From positions 1 to 32,412 of the forward strand of contig DATEDC010000239.1 of NCBI GenBank assembly GCA_035286585.1: a DNA stretch of 32,412 nt, in the 5' to 3' direction. Positions 6,843 to 15,044 of this stretch are shown piece after piece. The notes below the pieces were generated by a model. That model saw only the letters and a program-made list of their open reading frames with translations. It had not been told where the DNA came from and made no database searches. Both the position numbers and the translations under genes were made by a program. This DNA comes from DSOS01 sp035286585 (GTDB lineage Bacteria; Chloroflexota; Anaerolineae; Anaerolineales; UBA4823). Each line of letters begins with the position of its first letter. The first letter of the stretch is position 1.

Positions 6843-8411
6843 TTACTTTAATTGAGGAGTCGGCCGGCCAGCCTGTTCTTGGGTGAGAGCCGGACTAATG
6901 AGCGGCAGGTGAAGACGGTTTTTCCGCTGTCTCAAAAAGCGCAAGCGCAGGATATCGATGGGTAAGCTGAGCACAATGGCGAGCAGCCTGGCTGCCTGGC
7001 GGAGATGGAGGCGGTTCCAGCCAGCCGGTCTGAATACCAGCGGCTTTAAATTATTCCCGATTTTGCGCGCTCGGTGCAATTTGTGGAGAACGGTGTGCAA
7101 ATGGCGGTAGAAAGTGGTTGTATAGGGGCCCTGGTAAAGCATGGCCAGGTCATCCGAAGTGAACCAGTTGCGCCTGGCGCTTAACCCCTGCCTGACGCGT
7201 TCGTAAAAGGGGGTCCCTGGCAGTGGGTAAGAGACCGAAATACCGATATCGTCCGGCTGGCATTCGCGGACCATCCGAATAGTTTTGCGGATATCCCTCC
7301 AGGTTTCACCAGGATATCCAAATTGGAGAAAGAAACCCACCTGGATGCCCGCCTGGTGCAGTTGATAAGTTGCGGCGTGGATTTGCTCGACGCGGGTTCC
7401 CTTCTCCATCGCGTCGAGGACCTTTTGAGAGCCGGACTCGGCTCCAATCCACACTATTTGAGCTCCGGAACGGCTGAGCGAATCGATCTCGCCTGGGCGC
7501 AGCAAGAGGTCTGCACGGTTGAGGCACTTGTAAGGAATCGTCACGCCCCGCTCCTGCACAAGCTCCGCGAAGCGGGGCAACCAGCCGGGTTTTAAGCCGA
7601 AGATATCGTCGGCAAACCAGATATGATCCGGCTGGAAGCGGGCGCGTAGATACTCCATCTCCGCAACCACATTCTCAGGGCTGCGCAGGTTATAGCGCTG
7701 CCCCCAGATGGGCTTGGCGCACCAGTTACAGTGGAACGGGCAACCGCGGGTCGAGACCAGATTTATGGAAAAGAAGCCATGGTGCCGGCGCCAAATCTCC
7801 TGGTAGCGAGAGATCTCCACCAGGTCCCAGGCTGGAAAAGGCAGGGCGTCGAGATCTTTGATATCGGGCCGGCGATGAGTGTGGAGGATTTCTAAGCCGG
7901 CTGAGGCGGTGGCGGATAATTTATCGCGCTGAAATGCCAGTCCGGGTATATCCTGGAGCGGAGTATCGGTCTTCTCATGTAGGCGGTCTAGCAGGTCAAC
8001 CAGGGTGAATTCCCCCTCTCCGATCAAGACGTAATCACAGCCCTGCTGTAAGTATAGATGGGCATGGTCGCTGGCGTCCGATCCAGCCACGATCACCGTG
8101 CAGCCAGCATCTTTCGCCAGACGGATCATTTCAAAAGCAGCCTGGCGCACTCTGAGAAGGCACATTTTTGAGAGATAATTGAAATTATCTTCGTAAAGGA
8201 CGGCAAAACGCGGCTGGTGATATTTCAGGGCTGCCAGCCACTCAGCCTCAGATTCGGCCAGCATCGCATCGAATACAGCCACCGGGTAACCCCGGGAACG
8301 CAGGTAAGCGGCTGCATACAGAGTGCCCAACGGCGGGTAAGGCTGCCTGGCCAGCCACAATTTCGGCTCGAAGCGCAGAAAGAAACTGTGTCCCAACAGA
8401 ATGTCACTCAT
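6843..8411 (-). CDS. B12-binding-domain radical SAM protein
   Basis: A 522-residue enzyme. The N-terminal 150 residues form a cobalamin-binding-type Rossmann domain (YPPLGTLYAAAYLRSRG, TVIVAGSDAS, GEGEFTLVDLLDRL) without the DxHxxG histidine. The radical SAM core starts at TRGCPFHCNWC, with the CxxxCxxC cluster ligands C224, C228 and C231, and continues through IWFADDIFG, WIGAESGSQKVLDAMEKG and FFLQFGYPGE. About 120 basic, partly hydrophobic C-terminal residues follow. Relatives carry out methylations, ring contractions or lipid modifications; the reaction here cannot be read. It lies two bases after the nucleotidyltransferase stop and five before the methyltransferase, so the three are very likely co-translated and act together, perhaps on a lipid-linked or glycan intermediate. 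Confidence 0.9.
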   Translation of the reverse strand: MSDILLGHSFFLRFEPKLWLARQPYPPLGTLYAAAYLRSRGYPVAVFDAMLAESEAEWLAALKYHQPRFAVLYEDNFNYLSKMCLLRVRQAAFEMIRLAKDAGCTVIVAGSDASDHAHLYLQQGCDYVLIGEGEFTLVDLLDRLHEKTDTPLQDIPGLAFQRDKLSATASAGLEILHTHRRPDIKDLDALPFPAWDLVEISRYQEIWRRHHGFFSINLVSTRGCPFHCNWCAKPIWGQRYNLRSPENVVAEMEYLRARFQPDHIWFADDIFGLKPGWLPRFAELVQERGVTIPYKCLNRADLLLRPGEIDSLSRSGAQIVWIGAESGSQKVLDAMEKGTRVEQIHAATYQLHQAGIQVGFFLQFGYPGETWRDIRKTIRMVRECQPDDIGISVSYPLPGTPFYERVRQGLSARRNWFTSDDLAMLYQGPYTTTFYRHLHTVLHKLHRARKIGNNLKPLVFRPAGWNRLHLRQAARLLAIVLSLPIDILRLRFLRQRKNRLHLPLISPALTQEQAGRPTPQLK

Positions 8412-8413
8412 CG

Positions 8414-9370
8414 CTATTCCCCGTGGAGATGTGCCAGGTTTTCAAGACGGCGGCGAAAAGCGGTGAGCGTCCGCTCTCCATGGCGGTCGAAATGACCCTG
8501 GCACCAATCGGCGGAGAAATGAATCTCGATGGAGCTGGAGTTGATCCGGGTGAGTTTACGTATCTTACGGTTCATCTCCCATCTCTCCAGCCCCTCGCCG
8601 AGCCGGGTGTGCAAGAGCCGCTCGCCGGTTTTTTGGGCCAGAGGCGGTATTCTACCCGGGCTTAGAGCGGTGGATAGGGGATATGTGTCCAGTGGTGGGC
8701 CATGAGAGTTGGGTAAAAATTCATTGCTCCATGAGTTCAACTGGCGCAGCTCCCTGTACAGGGCAAACCCTGACAGAGGAATCATCTGGGTGAGCTCGTG
8801 GGCGGTGTAAATATCCCTGCGTTGAAGGATCATCCGATTTTTCGAGATGATAAAGTTGGGGCAGATCGAAAATCCATGCAACCTGGCAACCCGCGCCAGC
8901 AGCAGGCTGAAAGCCCGGCACGTCCAAACGCGGCCATTTTCTGCCAGAATGAAATAATCGAAATCCATGTTCCCAGAGGCGTTTCCCATAGCCAGCGAGC
9001 CGGTCAGGGCTACCATGCGGACGAAGGGCAGCTCGCCCAATAGCCGCCCGTAATGCACTGCATAGGGATACAGGCGCGCGGCCAGCCCGATCCCGCGAAG
9101 CCGCCTGCTCACCAGATGCTCTCTGCCTACCAGGACAACAAAACCAGCGCAGAGGTTGAGATAGCCGGGGACGAGATTTCCCTTCAAAAGGACCTGGCGG
9201 ATTTCATCAGGATCTGCTGGCTGCTCATGCAGGTAGCGGTGAATCTGGAGGCTGGTCAAAGGGTAGTCGAATACATCTGCATAGGCTACCGTCTCATAGA
9301 TAGCATTCTCCAGCGGCGACAGGCGCCAGACGTCGGATAGCGAGATGGATGGAGAAGTCAATACCTGCAT
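8414..9370 (-). CDS. Nucleotidyltransferase-fold protein with winged-helix-like N-terminus
   Basis: A 318-residue protein. The minimal nucleotidyltransferase motif is intact: G124-S125, ten residues, then D136-F-D138 (TGSLAMGNASGNMDFDYF). This matches the hGS-x(9-13)-DhD pattern of the polymerase beta superfamily. Before it, residues about 20-85 (ENAIYETVAYADVFDYPLT) look like a winged-helix module. After it lies a helical region of about 170 residues, ending in basic sequence. Such proteins transfer NMP groups to proteins, sugars or small molecules; no partner antitoxin-like HEPN gene is adjacent. It sits two bases before the radical SAM gene and 34 bases after the GT2 gene, and probably belongs to the glycan pathway. 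The specific function is unknown. Confidence 0.8.
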   Translation of the reverse strand: MQVLTSPSISLSDVWRLSPLENAIYETVAYADVFDYPLTSLQIHRYLHEQPADPDEIRQVLLKGNLVPGYLNLCAGFVVLVGREHLVSRRLRGIGLAARLYPYAVHYGRLLGELPFVRMVALTGSLAMGNASGNMDFDYFILAENGRVWTCRAFSLLLARVARLHGFSICPNFIISKNRMILQRRDIYTAHELTQMIPLSGFALYRELRQLNSWSNEFLPNSHGPPLDTYPLSTALSPGRIPPLAQKTGERLLHTRLGEGLERWEMNRKIRKLTRINSSSIEIHFSADWCQGHFDRHGERTLTAFRRRLENLAHLHGE

Positions 9371-9404
9371 GGTTGCGAGTAGTTATTCTGAGAAAGTACG
9401 AGCC

Positions 9405-10937
9405 TCAATCTCCTGAAGTATCTGCAGCTAGATTCCGTCTGGGATATCTCTGCCGACGCCTCAGGGCCTGTACAATTGAGAAGCCAGAGGTAAAAAATAA
9501 TCCGCTGGAAAATAAGGCGGCATAGAAAGCGATCACCCAGTTTCCATGCACCAGGGCAGACCAGACCGTCCAGAGGTTGAAGCAGGCATAAGCCAGCTCT
9601 GCGCTGACGATCAGATCCAAATTGAGATTATATCGGGCATTCAGCCAATCCTGGTTTCTACGCACAATGCCATACTTTGGCGTGCGCTCGAATACACCCT
9701 GCTTGCGCTGCACGATCTGCAGCGTAGCTCGCAGCGTGTTGATCATCATCCCTGAAACCAGGGTCGAGGCGAATAAGATCAGAGGCAATCTCTTGATCCA
9801 CAGCCTGCCAAGTTGTTGCTGGGCTACGGAATAATAGGTAATGGGCGCCAAGGCAGTTATATTGAACAGGAAAATAAATCCAAACAGGTTGGAGAGACCA
9901 TGAAGGTGCGGCGAATAAAACAATACCAGCGGGTATAGAAGGGTGAGGGCGAGAAGCAAAAGGTGGACCAGGTAGCCGGTCAGGTGAAAGGTGGCTTGTA
10001 GCTTCTTGGATAGGGAGGTGGGAGCTTTCCAGATCAGGGGGAGAAAGCGGATGGCGCACTCCATGCCTCCGCGCGCCCAGCGATGCTGCTGGCGGCGGTA
10101 GGCGTTAAAGCTTACCGGCAGCTCGGATGGGACGCTGACATCCCAGGCGTACACGGCTTTCCAGCCGCGCAAGAAGGCGCGGTACGAAAGATCCAGGTCC
10201 TCGGTCAGAGTGCCCACTTTCCAACCGCCGGCATCCTGGATAGCCTTACGCCTCCACACGCCGGCAGTCCCGTTGAAATTGAACCAGTATCCGACCTGGC
10301 TGCGGGCAAACTGCTCGATCAAGAAATATGCATCCAGGGTAAAAGACTGCAGCATGGTGAACAGCGAATAATCCATGTTCAAGTGCTCCCAACGGGTCTG
10401 GACAAAGGCCACGCCTGGGTCTTCGAATTTAGGGATCACCCGCTTTAAGAAATCGCTGTGGGGAACAAAATCGGCATCGAAAATGGCGATAAATTCACCG
10501 CTTGAGCGCCCGAAGCCCTCGCTCAAGGCGCCGGCTTTGTAGCCATTCCGGTTACTGCGATGAAATATTTGAATGTTGACTCCAGCGGCTTGTAGACGGG
10601 AAACAACCTGGCGAAGGATCAGGGTGGTGTCATCGGTGGAATCGTCCAGCACCTGGATCTGCAAGCGCTCTGGGGGATAATCCAGGGAGGCTGCGGCTCT
10701 GACCAGACGTTCCGCCACGTAGCGCTCGTTATAAAGCGGCAATTGGATGGTCACCGCTGGCCAGTCTTCAGAGTCTATCGTGTTTGGCAAAGGAGGTTGG
10801 TTTTTCGCTTTGCGATGCAGTTTATAAGCCAGGTGCGTCAGGTAGTAAGCGTTAACCCCGTAGGCAAAAAGCAGGCAGACGACGAAAATATACAAGATCA
10901 ACACGGGTATATAGAAAAGCTCAGGCATATTCACCAT
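9405..10937 (-). CDS. Family 2 glycosyltransferase, processive-type membrane enzyme
   Basis: A 510-residue membrane glycosyltransferase with the full GT2 signature of cellulose-synthase-like enzymes: D98-D99 (VLDDSTDD), DAD at 154-156 (IFDADFVPH), TED at 245-247 and QQHRW at 283-287. One hydrophobic segment precedes the catalytic domain (about 7-30) and four or five follow it (about 310-470). That layout suits a polymerising or lipid-linked transferase. The frame opens at 10961. The ATG at 10937 and a further one at 10928 are equally plausible, because the upstream O-antigen-ligase gene ends at 10921 and the genes overlap. Sugar specificity cannot be read. The cluster context points to a surface polysaccharide or glycolipid. 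Confidence 0.92.
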   Translation of the reverse strand: MVNMPELFYIPVLILYIFVVCLLFAYGVNAYYLTHLAYKLHRKAKNQPPLPNTIDSEDWPAVTIQLPLYNERYVAERLVRAAASLDYPPERLQIQVLDDSTDDTTLILRQVVSRLQAAGVNIQIFHRSNRNGYKAGALSEGFGRSSGEFIAIFDADFVPHSDFLKRVIPKFEDPGVAFVQTRWEHLNMDYSLFTMLQSFTLDAYFLIEQFARSQVGYWFNFNGTAGVWRRKAIQDAGGWKVGTLTEDLDLSYRAFLRGWKAVYAWDVSVPSELPVSFNAYRRQQHRWARGGMECAIRFLPLIWKAPTSLSKKLQATFHLTGYLVHLLLLALTLLYPLVLFYSPHLHGLSNLFGFIFLFNITALAPITYYSVAQQQLGRLWIKRLPLILFASTLVSGMMINTLRATLQIVQRKQGVFERTPKYGIVRRNQDWLNARYNLNLDLIVSAELAYACFNLWTVWSALVHGNWVIAFYAALFSSGLFFTSGFSIVQALRRRQRYPRRNLAADTSGD

Positions 10938-12390
10938 TGTGGAAAGCTTTATGGTATGCACTTGCCCACAAACCCCAAATAAGCCACTGCCATAAGCGAC
11001 CGGGAGCGAGCAACCAGGTGTAATAATCCAGCATACCGATCACGGTGCTTGCCAACAGCAGCGCAGAAGCTGTCCAAAGCTCGGCAGAAAAAACGAGCTT
11101 TTTTCTGTTTTTGACCAGCACCAGCCAGGGAGCGGTCAAGAGGGCAAGGTAGCTCACTGCTCCGAGCAGACCGGTTTCAGCAGCTACATCCAGCAAGACG
11201 AAATGAGCCGGCTGGTAGTTGACAGAAAAATCCGGATACGCCTGGCGCATGGATATGGGCGTTGTCCCCAGGCCAACGCCTAACCAGGCGTGATTGGCGA
11301 CGATATGCCTGGCGGCATTGATCAGCAGGGTGCGCTCGCCGAGCGATTGAATTTCGTGCGGTACGGTCTTGAAGGATCCATTAAGATTCAAGCGCGCACC
11401 CAGGTAAGGGGCGATCTGCCAGATCAGCGGGAGGAGTATAACCCCGGTGGTGATGACCAGCATCCCCAACGTCGCAGCGGCTCGTTTTTGACCTGCCGCA
11501 AGATATCCCAGGAAGATGAACAGCCCGCCAACAGCGAGAGCCAACCAGGCGGAGCGGGAAAATGTGAGCACCAGGCAGTAACTGATGAGGATAAAAGCTG
11601 CCGATAACCAGAGCCGCTTGCGCCTGGCAGCCTTCCCAAAGTACCCCAGGATTAAGATGAGGCTAAAAGCCAGGCAGCCGCCGAGGATATTGGGGTGATC
11701 GGTCAAGCCGTAAGCCCGCAGAAAACGCTGCCCATTTGCCAACACGATGCTGATCCCCGGGCGGGCCGGATCCAGAGGGAGCTCCCCGAACTGGCCGAGA
11801 CCGAGCGAGCTTTGATATAAGACCTGGGCAATCCCAATGATCGCCTGCAACGCGGCTTGAATTACGACGGGCAATACAAGGCCAGCGGTTGAGGTTTCAT
11901 TGAGTACAAAGACATAGAAGCCGGCTAAGAAGAGCAGGCGGGAGGCATGGTAAACGGAAAGAGGCGGGTCGACTGAACCAAATGTACTGACCCATCCCAC
12001 CAGGGTCACCAGCAGCAGCGGGAGAGTAAGGCTCGCCGGACCTGTTCGCATCTGACCTGGCTTCAGGACGAGGCTGGAAAACCAAAAAAGCAGGCTGAAG
12101 ATGAGGAAAAGGTCGCTTGGAAAGAGCAGGAAATCCAAATAATCCGAGTAAAGCGGCGGGGCTGGACGGGATTGGAGGGTCCAGCGATAGCGCAAAGGGA
12201 TCGTCACCAGGGTGAGGGCGAAAAATAGCAACGCAAGGCGTCTGCATAAGTCAGCCAGCGAAACCGAATGCAGTTTCTGTGCGTATCTTCGGATAGATAT
12301 GGGCAGGCCCAGGATCAGGCGCTCAGTTAAGTGCATACCGGTTTCTGGATTGACTTGGAGGGCTCGATTGCGGCGAAAATCCGCCGGCAT
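10921..12390 (-). CDS. O-antigen ligase / polymerase-like membrane protein (Wzy_C family)
   Basis: A 489-residue polytopic protein with about eleven to twelve hydrophobic segments. A large loop carries the family marks: AYGLTDHPNILGG near the middle, SRSAWLALAVGG, and GVGLGTTPISMRQAYPDF in the extracytoplasmic loop. Members polymerise O-antigen repeats or attach glycans to an acceptor on the outer face of the membrane. Start choice is uncertain: ATG at 12390 gives a polar N-terminus, and an in-frame ATG at 12336 would remove 18 residues; neither has a strong ribosome-binding site. It is the first gene of the leftward cluster, divergent from a GT4 gene with 76 bases between their starts, and it overlaps the GT2 gene downstream. 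Confidence 0.88.
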   Translation of the reverse strand: MPADFRRNRALQVNPETGMHLTERLILGLPISIRRYAQKLHSVSLADLCRRLALLFFALTLVTIPLRYRWTLQSRPAPPLYSDYLDFLLFPSDLFLIFSLLFWFSSLVLKPGQMRTGPASLTLPLLLVTLVGWVSTFGSVDPPLSVYHASRLLFLAGFYVFVLNETSTAGLVLPVVIQAALQAIIGIAQVLYQSSLGLGQFGELPLDPARPGISIVLANGQRFLRAYGLTDHPNILGGCLAFSLILILGYFGKAARRKRLWLSAAFILISYCLVLTFSRSAWLALAVGGLFIFLGYLAAGQKRAAATLGMLVITTGVILLPLIWQIAPYLGARLNLNGSFKTVPHEIQSLGERTLLINAARHIVANHAWLGVGLGTTPISMRQAYPDFSVNYQPAHFVLLDVAAETGLLGAVSYLALLTAPWLVLVKNRKKLVFSAELWTASALLLASTVIGMLDYYTWLLAPGRLWQWLIWGLWASAYHKAFHNGEYA

Positions 12391-12466
12391 GGGGATTGAA
12401 GAACCAGAAATAATGGATACAATTCGGGTCTATTCAGATAACACTCCCAAATCATAGATACGGATT

Positions 12467-13495
12467 ATGCCAGCAAAAGGATTTGCCGTAAATGGGCGAT
12501 TTTGGCGCAAAACCCAAACGGGCGTGGAGCGTTACGCCCGAGAAATATCCTCGCGGCTGGGAGAAGGACGGCTGATCGTCCCGGTAAAAAGATTAGCTGG
12601 ACTTGCCGGTCACATTTGGGAGCAGCTTTCTCTGCCCTTGTTGCTGCGACATGGGGAAGCCCTCTGGTCCCCAGCCAACAGCGGACCTGCGCTCGTCTCC
12701 CGGCAGGTGCTCACCATCCAGGATCTCAGCCCGATCGATCATCCCGAGTGGTTTAAGCCCGCCTTCGCCCGTTGGTACAGGTTGTTGTGGACGATTTTGG
12801 CGCCTCGCACCCGCTTGATCGTGGCGCCCTCGCAGTTTACCCGTCAGCGGATCCTGGCCAAATTCAAGATCCCCGGGGAACGGATTTTAATCGTTCCCGG
12901 AGGGGTAAGCCCGGATTTTCATCCGGCTTCCAGGTCTCTTTCGGTGGAGATCAGCGAGCGCTACCAGCTACCCGAGGATTACGTCCTGTTCGTCGGCACG
13001 CCCCAGCCGCGTAAAAATCTACAGCGCCTGCTCTCAGCCTGGTCGCAGGTTGAGGCGGGGTATCCGCATCTGGCAATGCTGATCGTGGGCAGCGCCGGGG
13101 AGGTGTTTTCTCGCCAGCATCTTAACAGCGGAGGATCAAATGTGCGCTTTCTCGGTTACGCGCCTGACGAACATCTGGCCGCATTTTACAGCCGCGCGCT
13201 GGCTTTGGTGTATCCATCCTTATACGAAGGCTTTGGCTTGCCCGTGCTAGAAGCAATGGCTTGCGGCGCACCGGTTATAGCCGCGGATATAGCCCCCTTG
13301 CGCGAACTGCTGGGCGAGGCGGGCTACCTGGTCAACGCACGCTGTATCGAATGCCTGGCGGAGGGGATAAAAGAGGTGATTGAAAATGTGAATCTCAGGC
13401 ACACGCTGAGGGCGAAAGGCCTGAGGCGAGCCCGGGAGTTTAGCTGGGATAGAGCTGCTCAGAGCATGGCGCAGATTATGCACGCGCTCTACTGA
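12467..13495 (+). CDS. Glycosyltransferase family 4 protein
   Basis: A 342-residue retaining GT-B enzyme of the GT4/GT1-like group. The N-terminal acceptor domain begins GFAVNGRFWRKTQTGVERYAR. The C-terminal nucleotide-sugar domain shows VLFVGTPQPRKNLQRLL (about 173-189) and the EX7E pair E254 and E262 in YEGFGLPVLEAMACG. It would add a sugar to a lipid-linked glycan on the cytoplasmic side. It is divergent from the O-antigen-ligase gene and nine bases upstream of a second GT4 gene. Its ribosome-binding site is weak. Donor and acceptor cannot be assigned. Confidence 0.93.
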   Translation: MPAKGFAVNGRFWRKTQTGVERYAREISSRLGEGRLIVPVKRLAGLAGHIWEQLSLPLLLRHGEALWSPANSGPALVSRQVLTIQDLSPIDHPEWFKPAFARWYRLLWTILAPRTRLIVAPSQFTRQRILAKFKIPGERILIVPGGVSPDFHPASRSLSVEISERYQLPEDYVLFVGTPQPRKNLQRLLSAWSQVEAGYPHLAMLIVGSAGEVFSRQHLNSGGSNVRFLGYAPDEHLAAFYSRALALVYPSLYEGFGLPVLEAMACGAPVIAADIAPLRELLGEAGYLVNARCIECLAEGIKEVIENVNLRHTLRAKGLRRAREFSWDRAAQSMAQIMHALY

Positions 13496-13504
13496 GAAGG
13501 TCAG

Positions 13505-14629
13505 ATGGAGAAATTCCAGGAGGTCGCATTTGTGCACGACTGGCTTACTACCTTTGGGGGTGGTGAGCGTGTTCTTGAAGCCGCCTTGGAAGTAACCGGA
13601 CCAGCGCATGTTTTTACCACAGCATATCGGCCTGAGACATTTGCTCACTCGATCATAGCTCAGCAGACAATCCACACTTCATTCCTGAACCGTCTGCCTC
13701 TGGCGCAGCGAAATCACCGCATCTATCTACCATTGATGCCATTTGCTGTGGAACAGTTCGATCTGCGCCCTTTTCCCCTGGTCGTCTCGATCAGTTCTGC
13801 CGTAGCCCACGGTGCGCTCACCCGCCCGGACCAGAGGCACATTGCCTATATCTCCGCACCCGCCCGCTATGCCTGGCATCTTTACCACGATTATTTAGAG
13901 GATGCTGGCGTAGCGCGTGGGGTTAGATCGCTTGCCGCGCGTCTGGTGTTGCATTATTTACGCCTGTGGAGCGCCAGCGCAGCCCAAAGGGTAGATTGCT
14001 TGCTGGCTGTGTCGTGCTGGGTTGCTGAATGCATCCGGCGCGCTTACGGTCGCAAGGCAGAGGTGCTCTACCCGCCGGTGGATGTGGAAAAGTTCCAGCC
14101 CGGACAAGAACGCGAAGATTTTTACCTGGTGGTCTCACGCCTGGTGCCGTATAAGAAAGTAGCCCTCACCGTCCAGGCATTCAACCGCCTGGGGCGTTCC
14201 CTGGTTGTGGTTGGCAGCGGCCCGGATTACCGGAAAGTTGCCCAGGCAGCGGGTGAAAACATCAGCCTGCTGGGATTTCAGCCGGACGAGAAAATTGCGG
14301 AGCTAATGGGTCGGGCGCGCGCCCTGATACACATGGCAGAGGAGGATTTCGGCATCTCCATGGTCGAGGCGCAGGCTGCGGGCTGCCCGGTGATCGCGTA
14401 TGGCAAGGGAGGCGCCCGAGAAATCGTTCAGGAGGGCAGGACCGGCTTGCTGGTTCCCGAGCAGTCTGCGGATAGCCTGATACAAGTGGTGGGACAATTT
14501 GAAGAACAGCGCTCCTGTTACGTTGAAAGTACGATCCGGCAAAACGCGCTGCGATTTTCTAAAGAGCGGTTTCAGCAACAATTCCAGCGGGTGTTGGAAG
14601 CGCAACTGAATGATATGCATTCCGATTGA
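13505..14629 (+). CDS. Glycosyltransferase family 4 protein
   Basis: A 374-residue GT-B enzyme. The N-terminus FVHDWLTTFGGGERVLE is the family's glycine-rich acceptor-side loop. The C-terminal domain has YLVVSRLVPYKKV (about 207-219) and the EX7E pair E280 and E288 in EEDFGISMVEAQAAG, followed by GKGGAREIVQEGRTG. It is a different subgroup from the preceding gene (WcaI/mannosyltransferase-like) and probably adds another sugar in the same pathway. GAAGG lies four bases before the ATG and there are nine bases between the two genes. A small five-base-pair hairpin follows the stop directly. Confidence 0.93.
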   Translation: MEKFQEVAFVHDWLTTFGGGERVLEAALEVTGPAHVFTTAYRPETFAHSIIAQQTIHTSFLNRLPLAQRNHRIYLPLMPFAVEQFDLRPFPLVVSISSAVAHGALTRPDQRHIAYISAPARYAWHLYHDYLEDAGVARGVRSLAARLVLHYLRLWSASAAQRVDCLLAVSCWVAECIRRAYGRKAEVLYPPVDVEKFQPGQEREDFYLVVSRLVPYKKVALTVQAFNRLGRSLVVVGSGPDYRKVAQAAGENISLLGFQPDEKIAELMGRARALIHMAEEDFGISMVEAQAAGCPVIAYGKGGAREIVQEGRTGLLVPEQSADSLIQVVGQFEEQRSCYVESTIRQNALRFSKERFQQQFQRVLEAQLNDMHSD

Positions 14630-14689
14630 GGTCTTCCAGACCCGTTCATAGAGATCACGCAATGAAGGGAATATAAAGTAATTCCTGTT

Positions 14690-14705
14690 TGTGACGGTTG
14701 TCACA
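14690..14705. promoter_or_regulatory. Perfect palindromic operator of CRP/FNR or Rex type
   Basis: TGTGACGGTTGTCACA matches the CRP-family consensus TGTGA-N6-TCACA in all ten positions. It equally fits the core of redox-sensor Rex sites (TTGTGA-N6-TCACAA, 11 of 12). If the centre at 14697.5 is taken as -41.5, the transcript would start near 14739, just after the TAGATT at 14728-14733. The operon that follows encodes H2 and quinone electron transfer, which suits redox control. Which regulator binds is unknown. Confidence 0.6.
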
Positions 14706-14736
14706 TATTGGGGGTGCAATTAATTACTAGATTAAA

Positions 14737-14775
14737 TGTGTAAAAGGTAACATAATAAATGTTATATATTTCACA
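14737..14775. promoter_or_regulatory. Two imperfect copies of the same operator
   Basis: TGTGT-N6-TAACA (14737-14752, eight of ten consensus positions) and TGTTA-N6-TCACA (14760-14775, nine of ten) lie downstream of the perfect palindrome, with centres 47 and 70 bases away. Clustering of three related sites within 86 bases is more than expected by chance in a window where I see one other such site, but the weaker copy could be incidental in AT-rich DNA. Confidence 0.4.
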
Positions 14776-15007
14776 TATCAGCCGGGTGCCAGTTTATTGC
14801 TGTAGGTCAATCCGATCTACATTACGAATGCTACCCAACCATCGACGCTGATCTCATTGCTGCTATTCACCGCGCGTTGTTGCCAACAAGATATCATATT
14901 TACCAATTGCATTTGAAGATCATGATGGCACCCCAGGCTGACGATGGTTCAAGTCAAGACGACCAGACTGATGCCTGCTAAGAAGCTGGCAGGGGAATAT
15001 CCATCAG

Positions 15008-15027
15008 AAAGCCTAGCGGCAGGCTTT
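15008..15027 (+). other. Hairpin just upstream of the operon's first ribosome-binding site
   Basis: AAAGCCT (15008-15014) and AGGCTTT (15021-15027) form a perfect seven-base-pair stem with a six-base loop. It ends five bases before the AGGAG at 15033-15037 that serves the ATG at 15045. It could stabilise the transcript or affect initiation. There is no U tract, so it is not a terminator. Confidence 0.4.
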
Positions 15028-15044
15028 GCCTCAGGAGATGTGCT

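Larger units (their letters stand above)
14630..15044 (+). other. 415-base leader/intergenic region before the Hdr/Etf/hydrogenase operon
   Basis: The region is much richer in A and T than its neighbours. It holds a short hairpin after the GT4 stop (14630-14642), a perfect CRP/FNR/Rex-like palindrome (14690-14705), two imperfect copies (14737-14752 and 14760-14775), a candidate -10 TAGATT (14728-14733) and a hairpin next to the ribosome-binding site (15008-15027). An uninterrupted frame from 14751 to 14981 has no usable start and was not called as a gene. No known riboswitch was recognised. Confidence 0.6.

Noticed and set aside
14941..15044. Metabolite riboswitch in the operon leader
   Set aside because: Only a simple seven-base-pair hairpin is visible. 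I could not match conserved boxes of cobalamin, SAM, molybdenum cofactor, Ni/Co or c-di-GMP riboswitches.
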